From: Dermatophagoides farinae
Lineage: Eukaryota > Arthropoda > Arachnida > Sarcoptiformes > Pyroglyphidae
DNA: 64,000 bases
Assembly: GCF_024713945.1 (NCBI RefSeq)
Contig: NC_134685.1
Location: 1,116,001 to 1,180,000 of the forward strand
Direction: 5' to 3'
Position numbers and translations under genes: made by a program
Notes under the pieces: model-generated
Seen by the model: only the letters and a program-made list of their open reading frames with translations
The model's database searches: none
What the model was told of the DNA's origin: nothing
Part shown: one piece after another, positions 14,800 to 27,930 of the stretch
How positions within the stretch are numbered: the stretch's first letter is position 1
How the letters are laid out: every line of letters starts with the position of its first letter

Positions 14800-15749
14800 G
14801 ATGGCGGGGAATGGAAACGAATTTCGCTGTTCATTGATTGCTCATTCACCTCATGATGATGATGATGATAAACCGGATGATTTTTTTTTCTTTATTTTTT
14901 TTATACATCATCATATTGCAATTCAATTCATCCTGATGATGATGATGATGATGAAGATCGTTGTCCAATTGCCAATGGCTATAGCTTATAACGGTTGTAT
15001 CATCGTCATCAATAATAACATCGACATCTGGTCAAAAGCAAGATGAAAAAAAAACGGAATAATGATGAAGGTAAATTAAAAATTATAATTCGTTTATCGG
15101 GACATTACCATCTTCAAGTTTTTTTTTCTATTTTCATCATCATCATCCTTATCCATCATTTCATTACCTTATTCTGAAATTCAATGGATCATGATGATGA
15201 TGATTGTCGAGCGATAAAAATCTTACAAGTTATATATACTAAATAGGCTTAAATTCATCATCATCATCATCATCATCTATTCAAAATAAGAACGATATAC
15301 TATTTTTTTCTGGTTTCTGTTTGATGATTATATGAAATATAATTGTTGATACAAAACCGCTGAACAAACCAAGATCTGAATATTATAAATTGACCAACCA
15401 ACCAACAAACGATGATTATTTTAATAATAATAACGATGATGATGATTACAAAAGATTACACAATGATGATTATGATTGACCATTTGTTGATGATGATGAT
15501 GATGGACAAAATCTAAAACAAAAAAAAATGAAAAAAAACATCGTCAAATCAATAAGAAACTGGAATTCATTTCCTGTTCAAAAGAAAATGAAACAAAAAT
15601 AATTGAACAATTCGAATTTTTTTCGTTTGTTTGTGTGTGTGTGTGTGTTCATAATGGACGTACCGTATTTGGATCGAAATTTGAACTTTTTTTGTTGTTG
15701 TTGTTCAATTGATCAATGATCAAATGTTCTCATCAATCCAATCGATGAT

Positions 15750-15784
<35 letters not shown>

Positions 15785-18700
15785 TTTCAATCCAATTGAA
15801 ATCGAATCAAATCAAATCGAATCAAAAAAAAAAATTTCTATAATTGACAAGGGGAAAAAAAATTTACAACAAACTTGTTGCTTTTTTCACTATCTTACAT
15901 TGTTTTCAATTGTCCGTTTGTTTGTGTGTCGGTGGTGGTGGTGGTGGTGATTTTTTCTTTCTTCATTTCATTTGATTTGTTCGTTATTATCGACCAATGT
16001 GTGTGTGTGTGTGTGTGTGTGTAATGGTCATTTGATATTTGTGTCTGAGTGTGTGTGTGATCATTATAATTCGGTCATCCATCCAATTTCAATTCATTCA
16101 ATTCAATCATATTACTTACATATTAAATCGATTCATCCACATCTATTTTACAATATAAAGAAATGTGATGTGATGTTGGTGGTGGTTGTGGTTGTTGTTG
16201 TTGTTGTTGTTGTTATATGTGGAGAGATAGGAAGAGACAGCGAAAAAAAAACAATTTGCATTCACAATTGAAATTACTCTAGTTATTCATTTATTCATCA
16301 TCGTCATCATCATATATATAAATTCGAATTGGATTGGATGGTTCAATTTTTTTTTTGTTTCTTTGATTCCAATTTCCAAGTTTGAAATTACTTCCAAATG
16401 TCCAAATATAATAATTCGATATGGATGGTTTGGGGTGATTTTGGGCGGCCACACAGAGATATGAATATGAATATGAAAAAAAAATTGTTCTACATTTTTA
16501 TGTAACTTGATGATGATTATGTCCATATATCAATGTGTGTGTGTGATCAAATTATGATTGAATATGAAATGAAAAAAAATCGAATCGAAACGAATCGAAT
16601 TGAATTGAATAAATTTTCTCTTTTTCTTTAAAAATTGGCCAACGGGATTAATTGTTGTTGATGTTATTGCTGCTGCTGTTGTTATTTAGTTATATAATGT
16701 CAATTTATGGGAATGGTGCTGGATAATGATGATGATGATCATCATCATTGATGGATGGATTGTTTGAATGTGGCCCAATATTTTTTTTTTTTTTTTTGAA
16801 TCGTTGTCGTTGATGTTGTTCTTGTTGTTGTTGATGATGTGTATTGTATAATTATGATCCGTTTATTATCATCATCATTATGATGATGATTATTATTATT
16901 AAATACATAGTTATGATTATGGCCAAATGTTTTGCCAACAAAAAAAAAAAAAAAATAGGGATGGATAGAGCGGCGAAAAATTCGTCCAATAATAATTTTG
17001 TGGTTTTCAATATTAAACAACACACAACAACGTTGATGGAGGGAGACCAAACAAAAAAAAATCATCATCATCATAACCATTTCATTGCATATGTATATTT
17101 GATCCATGCGGCATTTTTTTTTTTTTTTTAATATTCACTGTATCAATCAATTTGTTGAATGAAAAATAATGACGATGATGATGAAAATAAAATGAATTTT
17201 TGCGATATCTAAACAAAACAAAACAAAACGAAAAAAATTTACCGTTAATTTATTATTATTATTAAGCGGAATAAAGATGATGATGATGATGATTTTTTCC
17301 TTGGCAAACCTTTTTGTTGTTTACGTTGTTGTTGTTGCTGTTGTTGTTTTTTTTTCATTTATTCACCGGAACATCATCAATGTTCATTGTTGATGATGAT
17401 GATGATGATAATTTTTTTTTTTTTTTTTTTTGATAATATTGAAATTGGCATAAATGGAACATATAAAATGAGCAACAATTTTACTTTGTTGTTATATTTT
17501 CAATGAACACAAACACACACATGACACATTTGACAAGCAAGTATGTGTCATGTGATGATGATTATAATAAAAGAAAACTTACGGGTTTTTCTTTCAGTTT
17601 TTATATTTATATAGAATTGATAATGTGTGTGTGTGTGTGAGACAAAATGTAAAATTTTTCACATCACATTGGTCATCATCAAACATTTTGTTTTTCCTCG
17701 TCATCGTCATCATATTCGTCAAATTTTGATGCTCATGATGTGTGTGTGTGTGTGATGACTATGATGACGATAATCATCATTATCATCAAACAAAAAAACA
17801 AAACAAAACAATCAAGAAAAAAAAATTTATTATTCGAACAAATAAAAGAATCCAAATGAGACAAAAAAAAAACGCGGATAAAAATGATGAACGATTAAAA
17901 AAAAAAAATAAAAAATAATCGATGGTTGGAAAAAAAACAATTTATCGAAGCATAACGCGCCATCCAGTGGCTGAAAAACAAAGTTTTTAATGAATTTTTT
18001 TTCTCAGGATTCGATTTTTCCATCAAAACTCTCACCATTTTTTGATCATCTCACCCATTGGTTATTTATCATCGTTTATTAACCTAGATAATGATGATGA
18101 TAATGGTGATGGTGATGATTTGAACAAAGTCCGCACATAAACAGATTATTTTCAATCCAAGTTTCAAATCCTAAATATATTCCAAACTAATCCGATATAG
18201 ACGGAAAAGTTTTTTTTGGTTTGTTTTTTTTTCTTGTTTTGTTCATAATGAACTTTTTCTATTGTTGAATTAATTAATTAACTAATTAATTAATTAATTG
18301 AATATGACGAAAAAAAAACAATGAAAAAAAAGGAAAAACAAAAAAATCTCAAAATCTAGACCATCGTCATCATCGTCATCATCAGTCAATTCAATTGTTT
18401 GTCCAATTAATTTGTTTGTTCCAGATAAAAATTCGATCCAAATTCAATGTTTGATTGTATTGATGGTGAACAACAAAAAACAAAACAAAACAAAAGATTT
18501 CTATCATCATCTCAAGACAAGACAATGATAGACAAATGAAAATCTATTCTTTTTTTTTCGCTGTTGTTGTTGTTGTTGTTGTTTGAAATGATTAATTATT
18601 CAACAACACAACAGCATAAAGTTATTTCATTTGGAAAAAATAAAGTCCAATATAAAAAGTGTTTCAAGGTGGGTGGTTGGTTGGTTTGTTGATTGGTTGG

Positions 18701-20085
18701 TCGTAGTAATTAAATCCAGATTTTCGTTTTTCTTTCAGTTTTCATCTTGCTCTGCTATTCATTCATTATCAAAACCTATTTTTTGATCCATGATGGCTAA
18801 TTTTGTATATATATACAAAACACGATGGTGATGAATAGAGAAATTTTTCAAGTTTGAAAATCTATCAAGATAACAAAGATATATATAAAAAAAAATACGA
18901 AAAATAAAAATTAAAAGTTAGAGAGAGAAAACCTGATATATTCATGGTATTTCTTTTTACCCAAATTTTTGATATACAAATTGAGAAAACGAGAGAGATC
19001 CAAGATGTAAAGAAAGAAAGAACTGGGTTACAAAACAACATAAAATGAACAACAATTTTAACCCATTATATATTCGACATTTTCTCGGCCATCATCATCA
19101 TTTTTTGGATTTACTACACAATAATAACGAACGACCAATGTGTTGATTATAAATGAAAAATTATGATGATGATGATGATGATGAAATGGTTACATGACAC
19201 AGAAAAAAAATTTCGTTTTGTCCAATCCCCATTCATTGGTAATTTATTCGCTGATTTTTTTTTTCGTCTTCTCTTTTTTCTTTAGATGATATGATTCGAA
19301 CACAAAAATTATGTTCGATTATGGAACTAATCGAAATATAAACGAACAAAAAAAAATGGCAAAGAAAAATAAGGAAAAAATTTTCTCTAAATTTTTGTTA
19401 TCTTACCACAACAGCATCATCAGCAGCAATCTTCATTTTCAATGTTTTTTTCCTGTTCTTATCATTCGCCATCTTTTTTTTTTTTGGTTACATATTTCGA
19501 TCTTGTTTTTTTTTCTCTTCGTTCCAGAATGGAATAAATTGTCGATGATGATAATGAGATCGGCAAAGACTGTATGGCCCATGGACATGGATATTGAATG
19601 GAAATATTTCTCTTTACAAAATAGAAACAGAAATTTCTTTCTCTCTTATTATCTTGAATTTCTTGTTTATGGATCAGACTCTTCTTCTTCGTTATTATTA
19701 TTATTATCAGTCTGTCTGTATGTCTGTTATCTTGATACATTTGGACAGTTTGGTTTCAAGTTTCCATATTTTTTTTTTGCCTGCTGTGCTGCTGTTTTTT
19801 TTTCGATTTTAGCCAAGCCGGTTTCCACAAAACTGTTGTTGTTGTTGTTTATTTTTGATCAAGGACTTGTTGTGTGTGTGTGTGATCACTTTTCGTTGTT
19901 GTGTATGGTTCCATTATTTGAATTTTTGATTTTTGTTTCGAGATATTTTTGAGAGCGAAAGAAAAAAAAAGAACTTAGTGGCATAGTTATTGAATCACAA
20001 AGGTGTGTTTTGTTCGTTGTTCGTTGTCCGTTGTGTGTATGTGATTTGATTATCATCATCATCATCATTGATCAGCATCGATCAG

Positions 20086-20120
20086 TCAGTGTCCACGTCC
20101 GCATCCTATGAAGCGGATCG
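20086..20120 (+). promoter_or_regulatory. Candidate core promoter (Inr + DPE) of the chitin deacetylase gene
   Basis: TCAGT at 20086-20090 fits the arthropod initiator, with the +1 A at 20088. GGATCG at 20115-20120 starts exactly at +28 and matches the DPE consensus RGWYVT in five of six bases. The implied 5'UTR is about 259 nt, ending at the ATG at 20347. The consensus comes from Drosophila; use by this gene is an inference. Confidence 0.3.
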
Positions 20121-20346
20121 ATCCACTTTCGACATTTAAATTGAAATCAAAATTTCTTTGTGGCAAACAATTTTAGTTTGTGATTTTTAAGAAAAATTTC
20201 ATTTCATTTTTTTCATTGTTCCATATTCGGGTGATCTCTATTTTTCTCACTATTTTTCGAAAATTCTTCTTCAAAAAACGTGACCTATTTATATCAATTC
20301 TGTTGCCAAAAAAAAAATTGTCACTGAAAATACAGAAAAAAAAACA

Positions 20347-21326
20347 ATGAAATCATCATCATCATCATTACAAATTATTATATTTACCATCATCATATCG
20401 ATTTTAGCGACATTCGGTATGTAAAAAAAAATTCTTTTGCTTATGTAAAATTTCAAAAACATTTTCCTGTTTGATGAAATCAAACTTGAGACGATGAAAA
20501 TCATCATAATCTTGAAATGATGATAACGTTAATAATGATGGAAGTTATTTCATTCACTCGATTCATGGCCATCATTATTAATTTAAAAAAAAATCAAAAT
20601 TTCTTCGAATGAAACTCCACGTTCAAACATTATTTCATGATCACATTTCACATATATTTCTCATATTCAAATTCAAATACAAAGCTGCGTTATCGATTAT
20701 CAATCAGGAATTTCTTTTTGCATTTCATTTTTAAAATAATCATCATTTTCGATGCTTGAATCGTTTTAATTCATTTTTCCTTCTCTGTGATGATGATGAT
20801 GATGATGATGATGGACAGACAGGAAAATCGAATGTTTATGAAAATGAAAAACAAAACAAAACAAAAAAAACATGCCCTGTCATATAGGACGTGTTAATAA
20901 TAATCATGATGTGAATCTTTTTTTTATTCATTTGTTCTCGGAAAAAACTCTTTTTCCAATTGTTTCTTGACATGATGAACGAACGAAGAAAAGAAGAAGA
21001 AAGAAAAAAAATCAATTTGAAATACTTTATGAACATTTTCTTTTCATTTCTTTTCATATATGCCGAAACACGACTGACATCATCATGTTCCAGAAGAAAA
21101 AAACTTTTTTTTTGCATTTCTGCAAAACACATATATATGCATATTATATGTGTCTTATCACGATGAAATGGGTGTGAAAAAAAAAATTCAATTTATTTTT
21201 TCAAGTTTCTTTTTTTTCAAACAAAAACATGACATCGTGTTCAACCAAAACGAAAAAAAAAACAAACAAACGGTGGGCGAATAATTTTTGTCACGACAAG
21301 CTATCTGTCTATTTCGACAAGCGTTG

Positions 21327-21364
<38 letters not shown>

Positions 21365-23706
21365 TGATATTCGAAATCGACAGAATTTGTAAGATTTGTT
21401 TACAATTTTTTTTTTTTAATTTCAATTCTCAACATGAATTAAATTGGCCAGAGAAAATTGTCGAAAACATTTCCATAAAGAAGTATCTCACGTAATAATG
21501 TTAATAATAATAATATTGCCATGACACCGTTATTTTATTCGTTATGGTCAATGTACATCAATGACAGTCATCATCATCATCATCATCAAAATTATTATTA
21601 TTATCCATCCATTATTCGTCGTCGTTGTCGATTTTCTCTGTATGTATGTGTGTGTGTTGAGAATATAAATTAGTCTTATTCAATTCAATTCAATGATGAC
21701 GATGATGATGAAATGAATTTAAAAGTTGTCTAACTTTTTATCTTTAACTTGATATAACCAACTGCTGCTGCTGCTGCTGCTGCTACTGACCTCAATGTTG
21801 ATGATAATGGAAATTTATTTTATATTCGTTTAATTTTCTTTTCTATTTTTTTTCTCTCCATATAACCAAAATAGTTCAAAACGTATCGATCGTTAAAAGA
21901 CAAACAGATGAAAATGATGCTGAATTATGTAAAGGACGGCCACCAAGTGAATATTTTCGTTTAACAGCCGATGAAGATTGTCGTGATGTTGTCCGGTGTT
22001 CAGTACAAGGTTTATTAGCATTACGTTGTCCATCTGGTTTAGCATTCGATATTGATAAACAAACATGTGATTGGAAATCGAATGTTAAAAATTGTCAACA
22101 ATTAGAAAGTGAGTAGTATTTTAAATTTCAAATTATCGATTTACTGTGAATTATAACTTTATCAATTTGTCCACCACATTATCACTATTAAGAACCACGA
22201 TTAGTTGCACCATTGTTGGCAACCGATGAACCAATCTGTGAAACTGGAAAATTAGCCTGTGGTAGTGGTGATTGTATTAATAAAGAATTATTCTGTAATG
22301 GTGAACCAGATTGTGCCGATGGTTCAGATGAAAATGCATGTAGTAAGTTTTTTTTTCGATGTGATTCGATATGAGAACAACAAAAAAAAAACCCTAAACA
22401 TAAATATCAAATACCTATACTTAATCTAATTTACATTACATTATTCATTCATTCATTCATCCACTCAATGACTCAATAGCCGTAGAAAAAGATCCAAATC
22501 GTGCACCAGCATGTGATCAAACTCAATGTGTATTACCGGATTGTTTCTGTTCACCAGATGGTACACAGATACCGGGAAAATTGGAACCAACACATGTACC
22601 ACAAATGATTATGATCACATTCGATGATGCTATCAATAATAATAATATCGATATATATGATAAAATCTTTAAAGAAGGACGTAATAATCCAAATGGTTGT
22701 TCAATAAAAGGTACATTTTTCATTTCACATAAATATACCAATTATTCAGCTGTACAGGAAATGCATCGTCGTGGACATGAAATTGCTGCCCATTCTATAA
22801 CGTAAGTTTATTTATTTCATTTATTTATTTTTTTTTTAAACTATTTCCGTTTTCCATATTTTTTTTTTGTTAAATAGACATAATTCAAATGAAAAATATT
22901 GGAGTGAAGCATCCACAGAAACTTGGGCTAAAGAAATGGCTGGTGTACGATTGATTATTGAACGTTTTGCAAATATTACGGACAATTCAATTGTTGGTGT
23001 TCGTGCACCATATCTACGTGTTGGTGGTAATAATCAATTTTTTATGATGGAAGAACAAGCATTTTTGTATGATTCAACCATAACGGCACCATTAAGTAAT
23101 CCACCATTATGGCCATATACATTATATTTTCGTATGCCACATAAATGTCATGGTAATGGCCAAAATTGTCCAACACGTTCACATGCTGTATGGGAAATGG
23201 TTATGAATGAATTGGATCGTCGTGATGATCCAAATTTTGATGAAGAATTATCTGGCTGTTCTATGGTGGATAGCTGTGCCAATATTATAACTGGTGATCA
23301 ATTTTATAATTTTCTAAATCATAATTTTGATCGCCATTATAAAACAAATCGTGCACCATTGGGCGTATTTTTTCATGCTAGTTGGCTAAAATTGAATCCA
23401 GAATATTTAGATGCATTCATACAATGGATTGATGAAGTATTGGATAAAAATGATGTTTATTTCGTTACAATGACACAAGTATTACAATGGATGCAACAAC
23501 CAACACCAATGAATTCAATACGTGAATTTTCACCATGGAAAGAAAAATGTGAAGTACGTGGACAGCCACTTTGTAATCTACCGAATGCATGTGCATTATC
23601 TACACGTGAATTACCTGGTGAAACAATTCGTTTACATACATGTGCTGAATGTCCACAAAATTATCCATGGCTTGAAGATCCTACTGGAGATTATTTTGCA
23701 TTCTAA
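20347..23706 (+). CDS. Group I chitin deacetylase (serpentine/vermiform type)
   Basis: Secreted enzyme that removes acetyl groups from chitin in cuticle or tracheal matrix. Coding exons: 20347-20416, 21875-22108, 22193-22342, 22480-22801 and 22878-23706; all junctions are GT-AG and give 534 aa. Domains in order: a Ser-rich start with a hydrophobic signal peptide (about 1-24); a CBM14 chitin-binding domain with six Cys (C42-C97); an LDL-receptor class A domain with six Cys (C117-C151) and the DGSDE calcium motif; then a carbohydrate esterase 4 domain. The CE4 domain has TFDDA near residue 198 (catalytic and metal-binding Asp), HSITH (metal-binding His pair) and RAPYLR. This CBM14 + LDLa + CE4 order defines group I arthropod enzymes (CDA1 and CDA2); I cannot tell which of the two this is. 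Intron 1 is long (about 1.46 kb); the others are about 75-140 bp. Possible poly(A) signal AATAAA at 23801-23806. Confidence 0.95.
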
Positions 23707-26700
23707 AAATAATTCTTAACCAATGTATCCGACTACTACGAATAAGAAGAATATTCATCATTTATTCGGATTCTCCCAAATGGTCAATATATAAATATCG
23801 AATAAATGAATGATTGTTCCTAAATTCGGCCTATTTCATTATCCTATTCATATTTTTTTTTTGTTTGATGTTTTTTTTTTCATTTCATAATTTTATTTTT
23901 TTGACACAATTATTTTATATAAATTATAAATGTGACAAAAAAACAAAATGAATAAATAAAACAATTGAATGAACAACAACAACAACAACGAATTAATTAG
24001 AAATCAAGGTTAAAATTATTGATGCTGTCAATATGATGACAAAATCTATCTTTCTATATGGAATGTTTTCGCTTGTTTTGAGATTCGAATTTGAATTTTT
24101 TTTTTGTTATTATTCGATTCTATATCCACCCAAGAGAATCAAGTTTCCAATTTTAATTATCGATGATGATGATGATGATGGAAAAAAGTATTCGCGAGTG
24201 TCTGTTTTTTTCCTTTGATCAATTTCATCAAAATTCCTATTCCAAAAAAAAAAAAAAAATGGATGAAAATCAAAGAATCCAATTACTTTTTGTATAGTCG
24301 ATATATTTCAAAATAAAACGAAACAAAACAAAAAAAAATCCCTATAGACACAAATTTTATGGAATGTCTGGGATCCTGGAACACAACTGCTGTTGCTGCT
24401 GCTACCAACACCACCACCACCAGTACAACCAAAATCATTACGCATGTCCATGTTTTCTTTTTTTTTTTTTTTTGGATCAAAAATGACTATATGGACCATA
24501 TATACTATATACTACTATCCCACCCACCCACCAACCAACCAACCAAAAAACACACGACCGATGAAGCACAAAAGAAATTGAGCAGATGGTGGCTGACAAT
24601 GAACGACTCCAGAAACCAGCAAAAAAATACCAAAAGTTTGTTTGTCTGTCATCATCATCATCGTTCGTTGGTTGGTTTGTTGGTTGGTTTCCCATTGAAA
24701 ATTTTTCAGCTTCTGTATTTCGTAATTCAACATCACTCTATATACACATTGTTTCCTTTGTGTATGTGTTGTGATCATCATCATCAAGGAACAAAAAAAA
24801 CGAATAAAAAAAAAGAAGCAGCAAAGAAAATAGTTGAAATTTTTTTTACGTACAAACCAACCAAACGAACGAACGAATGTGAGAATGAAAATGAAAATGT
24901 AAAAGAAAGAAAGAAAGAAAGAAACGAGTCTTTTGTTGTGTTATTATCATAGTCGTAGTCGTTTGTGTGTGTGTGAACCACTCGGTTTTGTTTTGTTTAT
25001 ACGAGAGAAGAATATTTTTGGTCTGTGTGTGTGTGTGTTTGGTGTGTGTATGAGATTCGATTCGATTCTGGTTTGGGTTTTTTTTTGTGTGTGTATGTTA
25101 TTGAAATATTCTGTATTTTGTATTTGTTGTTGTTGTTGTTGTTGTTGATCGGTAATGATTATTTCAATGATCGACGAATCACACACACACATCTCATATA
25201 TATAGAGAGAGAGAGAATTTGAATATGAAATTTTTCGACATAATAAAATCAACAAATTTTTTTTTGAAACGTAAATTACACGACGAAAAAAACAACAACT
25301 AATCAACCAATAAACATCATCATCATCATCATCATCAGTATATCGATTAAGAATATCGAAAAAAAAGGTATGTGAAATTTTCTGATTTCTTTATTCTAAC
25401 GATATTTATGAAAGAATTTCGAAAAAAACAATCCAACATGGAGAATTGTGTGTGTGTGTGAATGAATTGATCCAAAAAAAAAAAAATTCTTCCATTCGTA
25501 TCACATTGACTAATTGATTTTCACACACATCCCTTTACCTCTGCCGGAATTCTCGATTCGTTCAATTTCATTTCATTTCATTTCTATTTGTTTATTTGTT
25601 TAAAAAAAACAGAATCCTGTAGTTTTTTTTTCTATAATCAACATGATGATGATCATAATGAAAAAGCAAAAAAAAAAAATTCTGCTGCTCACAGAATACG
25701 AGAATTATGTTTTGTGTGTGTGAATGTATGTATTCTAAAAATAGAAAACATCAACCAAACAAACAATATTTTTCTCGATATAATGTTTTTACTGATTTTG
25801 ATTTCTTTCACTCTTATTCTTGATGTCAAAACGATCATTTAAATTTCGATTTCGATTTTTCATTTTTTGATTAAAATATAAAATCAACTCTGGTGACGAC
25901 GACGACGACGACGAATGTATTTGACACATTTTTTTCGATAAAATTTACCAAAAAAATAAAATAAAAAAAAAAATAAAGAGAAAATTCTTGTGAAAAACAA
26001 TTTTTCAATCAAGAAACTTTTCAATCAATTATTGATGTGTTTATGTGTGTGTGTGTGTGTGTATGTCATTTGTAAGAAAAATTCTTTTAAATTTTTTTTT
26101 CCTTTCTTTTCATTGGAAACTTTTCACTCATCATCACTACATCACTACATTATTTTTCACCATATATACACACACCAAGTGTGATTGAAACACGCAAAAT
26201 ACTATAAGAACCTTGAATCATTTCATTTCACAAACACACACACACACACATACACAATTCACATCAGCTTGCCATTTGGTTTTTTTTTGTCATTCTAATT
26301 GAAATTCAATTTAAATATAAAAAAATAGTAACGTACACAAGTATGATGAATCATTGAAACAAGATTCAATGTCTATAGCAATCAAACACACACACACTGA
26401 TGTTTTTTTCATCACCAGCAGTTGTCGTTGTTGTTGATGACGATCCATTCACATTTCTTGAGATGGATTTTCTCACATCATCATCATCATCATCTCATTT
26501 ATGACAAAAAAAAAAAAAAAAAAACAAAAAAATTCATCACATCAACGACAACGTTGACATTATCGGAATCATTCAAAAATTGTTTGTTTGTTTGTTTTCT
26601 GTCATTTTTATATGTGTTTTATTATTATTATATTCACAAGTGGTAATTATTATATTATTATTATGAATATTGATAATCAAATTCATAATTTTTCTTCTTT

Positions 26701-27930
26701 CTTTCTTTCTTTCGCTGTTTCTGTTTCTGTTTGTGTTTGTTTTTCTCTTTTCGCTGTTTTTGTTTATTTTTTTTTCTTACACTCTTGAAATGATAACACA
26801 AACACACTCACATAGAGATTGATGATTTGTCAATTGATTCTATTTTTATAATAATATAATTTCTTAATCAAATTTGAATGATTTTGTCGTTTTCATCGTC
26901 GTCATCGTCGTCGTTGTTGTTGTTGTTGTTGTTGTTGTTATTGTAATCTAAGAATTATTATTATTAGCATGTTGATGATTTAGTGTGAATAAAAACAATT
27001 TTTTTTTTCATCGTCAATTCGTCAAAACATTTTTAGCCATTTGAATTGAACACCAAAAGGACATGAAGGACATGTTTGCTGTTTTGTTTGTTCATTGTTT
27101 GTGAATATTATATACCAACACCAATCAAGAATCTAGGCAACAACAACAACAACAAGAACATGGTAAACATAAAGAATTTTTTTTTTTTTTGGTTGGTTTA
27201 ATGTTGATTTTGTTTTGTGATTTTTTTTTCATATATATGTATTGTTTACTTACTATTGAATATCAAGTAATAATAATCATAAATGAACAAAAAAAAAACA
27301 AGTGACGATCATGTTCCTCGTGTGTTTGTGTTTGCACATTGTATGTTGTTGATGATGGTGATGAAATTAATAATTTTATTATTTTTTTTCCTCCTTAAAT
27401 TGATATTTGATGATCATCATCATTGAAATTTTGATGAGAGGAATTTGTTTTTCGAATCATTTTAATTCATGATTCGATTCCAACAATCGATAGAATCGAT
27501 TTTTTTTTGAATTCGAATTTTTTTTTTTTTTTTGTTTCATCACAAATTAATCACCATCGTGTGTGTAACTTTTAAAATTTAAAATTTTTTTTCATTTTCA
27601 ATTTAAAAATTTCTTGTTTCGTTTCTTATTTTATATTTATATATGTTGTAGAATTAAATTCAATCACCATCATCATCATCAAAAATCATCGGGTTTTTTT
27701 TCTGTTGTAATCAAAAAACATTTGATATCATCAACATCACTTTACCTCGACGTTATTATCATCATTATCATCATCATCATCATCGAATAACGATTGCAGC
27801 TGTATACAACTCTATATATCGCTCTTGTAGCTTGTTATTATTAATTATTGAAGATATTTTTGTTTATGTATTAAATTTTTTTTGGGATTAAATTCAATCA
27901 ATCATCAATATCAAACAACAAGCATCAAAT
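23707..27930. other. Intergenic region; possible 5' non-coding exons of the Rbfox gene
   Basis: The start carries the presumed 3'UTR of the chitin deacetylase gene, with AATAAA at 23801 and further AATAAA-like sites near 23950. The rest is simple repeat. A possible splice donor (AAAAAG followed by GTATGTGA) lies near 25369, and a possible acceptor (TTGTAG followed by AATTAAATTC) near 27652. Together they would join a non-coding leader to the ATG at 27931, but no conservation can be seen to support this. The 197-aa open frame at 24359-24952 looks like repeat translation. Confidence 0.5.

Larger units (their letters stand above)
1..20346. other. Repeat-rich non-coding region, no gene recognised
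   Basis: About 20 kb with no open frame that resembles a known protein. It is AT-rich and packed with ATG/CAT and CAA/TTG triplet runs, (TG)n and (CA)n dinucleotides, ATTC/GATT tetranucleotides and A or T homopolymers. All long open frames here are translations of these repeats (poly-Phe, poly-Met, poly-Cys-Val, poly-His). I found no paired exon-like blocks with splice sites, no tRNA-like element and no transposase. It may be intergenic DNA, a long upstream or 5'UTR intron of the chitin deacetylase gene, or an intron of a gene whose exons lie outside the window; the sequence alone does not decide. Short non-coding RNAs cannot be excluded. Confidence 0.6.

Noticed and set aside
19311-19952. 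213-aa open frame on the + strand
   Set aside because: Composed of Phe, Leu and Ser from T-rich and TTG/TTC repeats; no domain, no supporting splice structure, and overlapping frames on the other strand are just as open.
24359-24952. 197-aa open frame on the + strand
   Set aside because: Translation of CAC, CAT and AAC repeats and homopolymers with no recognisable motif; it lies between two real genes in repeat DNA.
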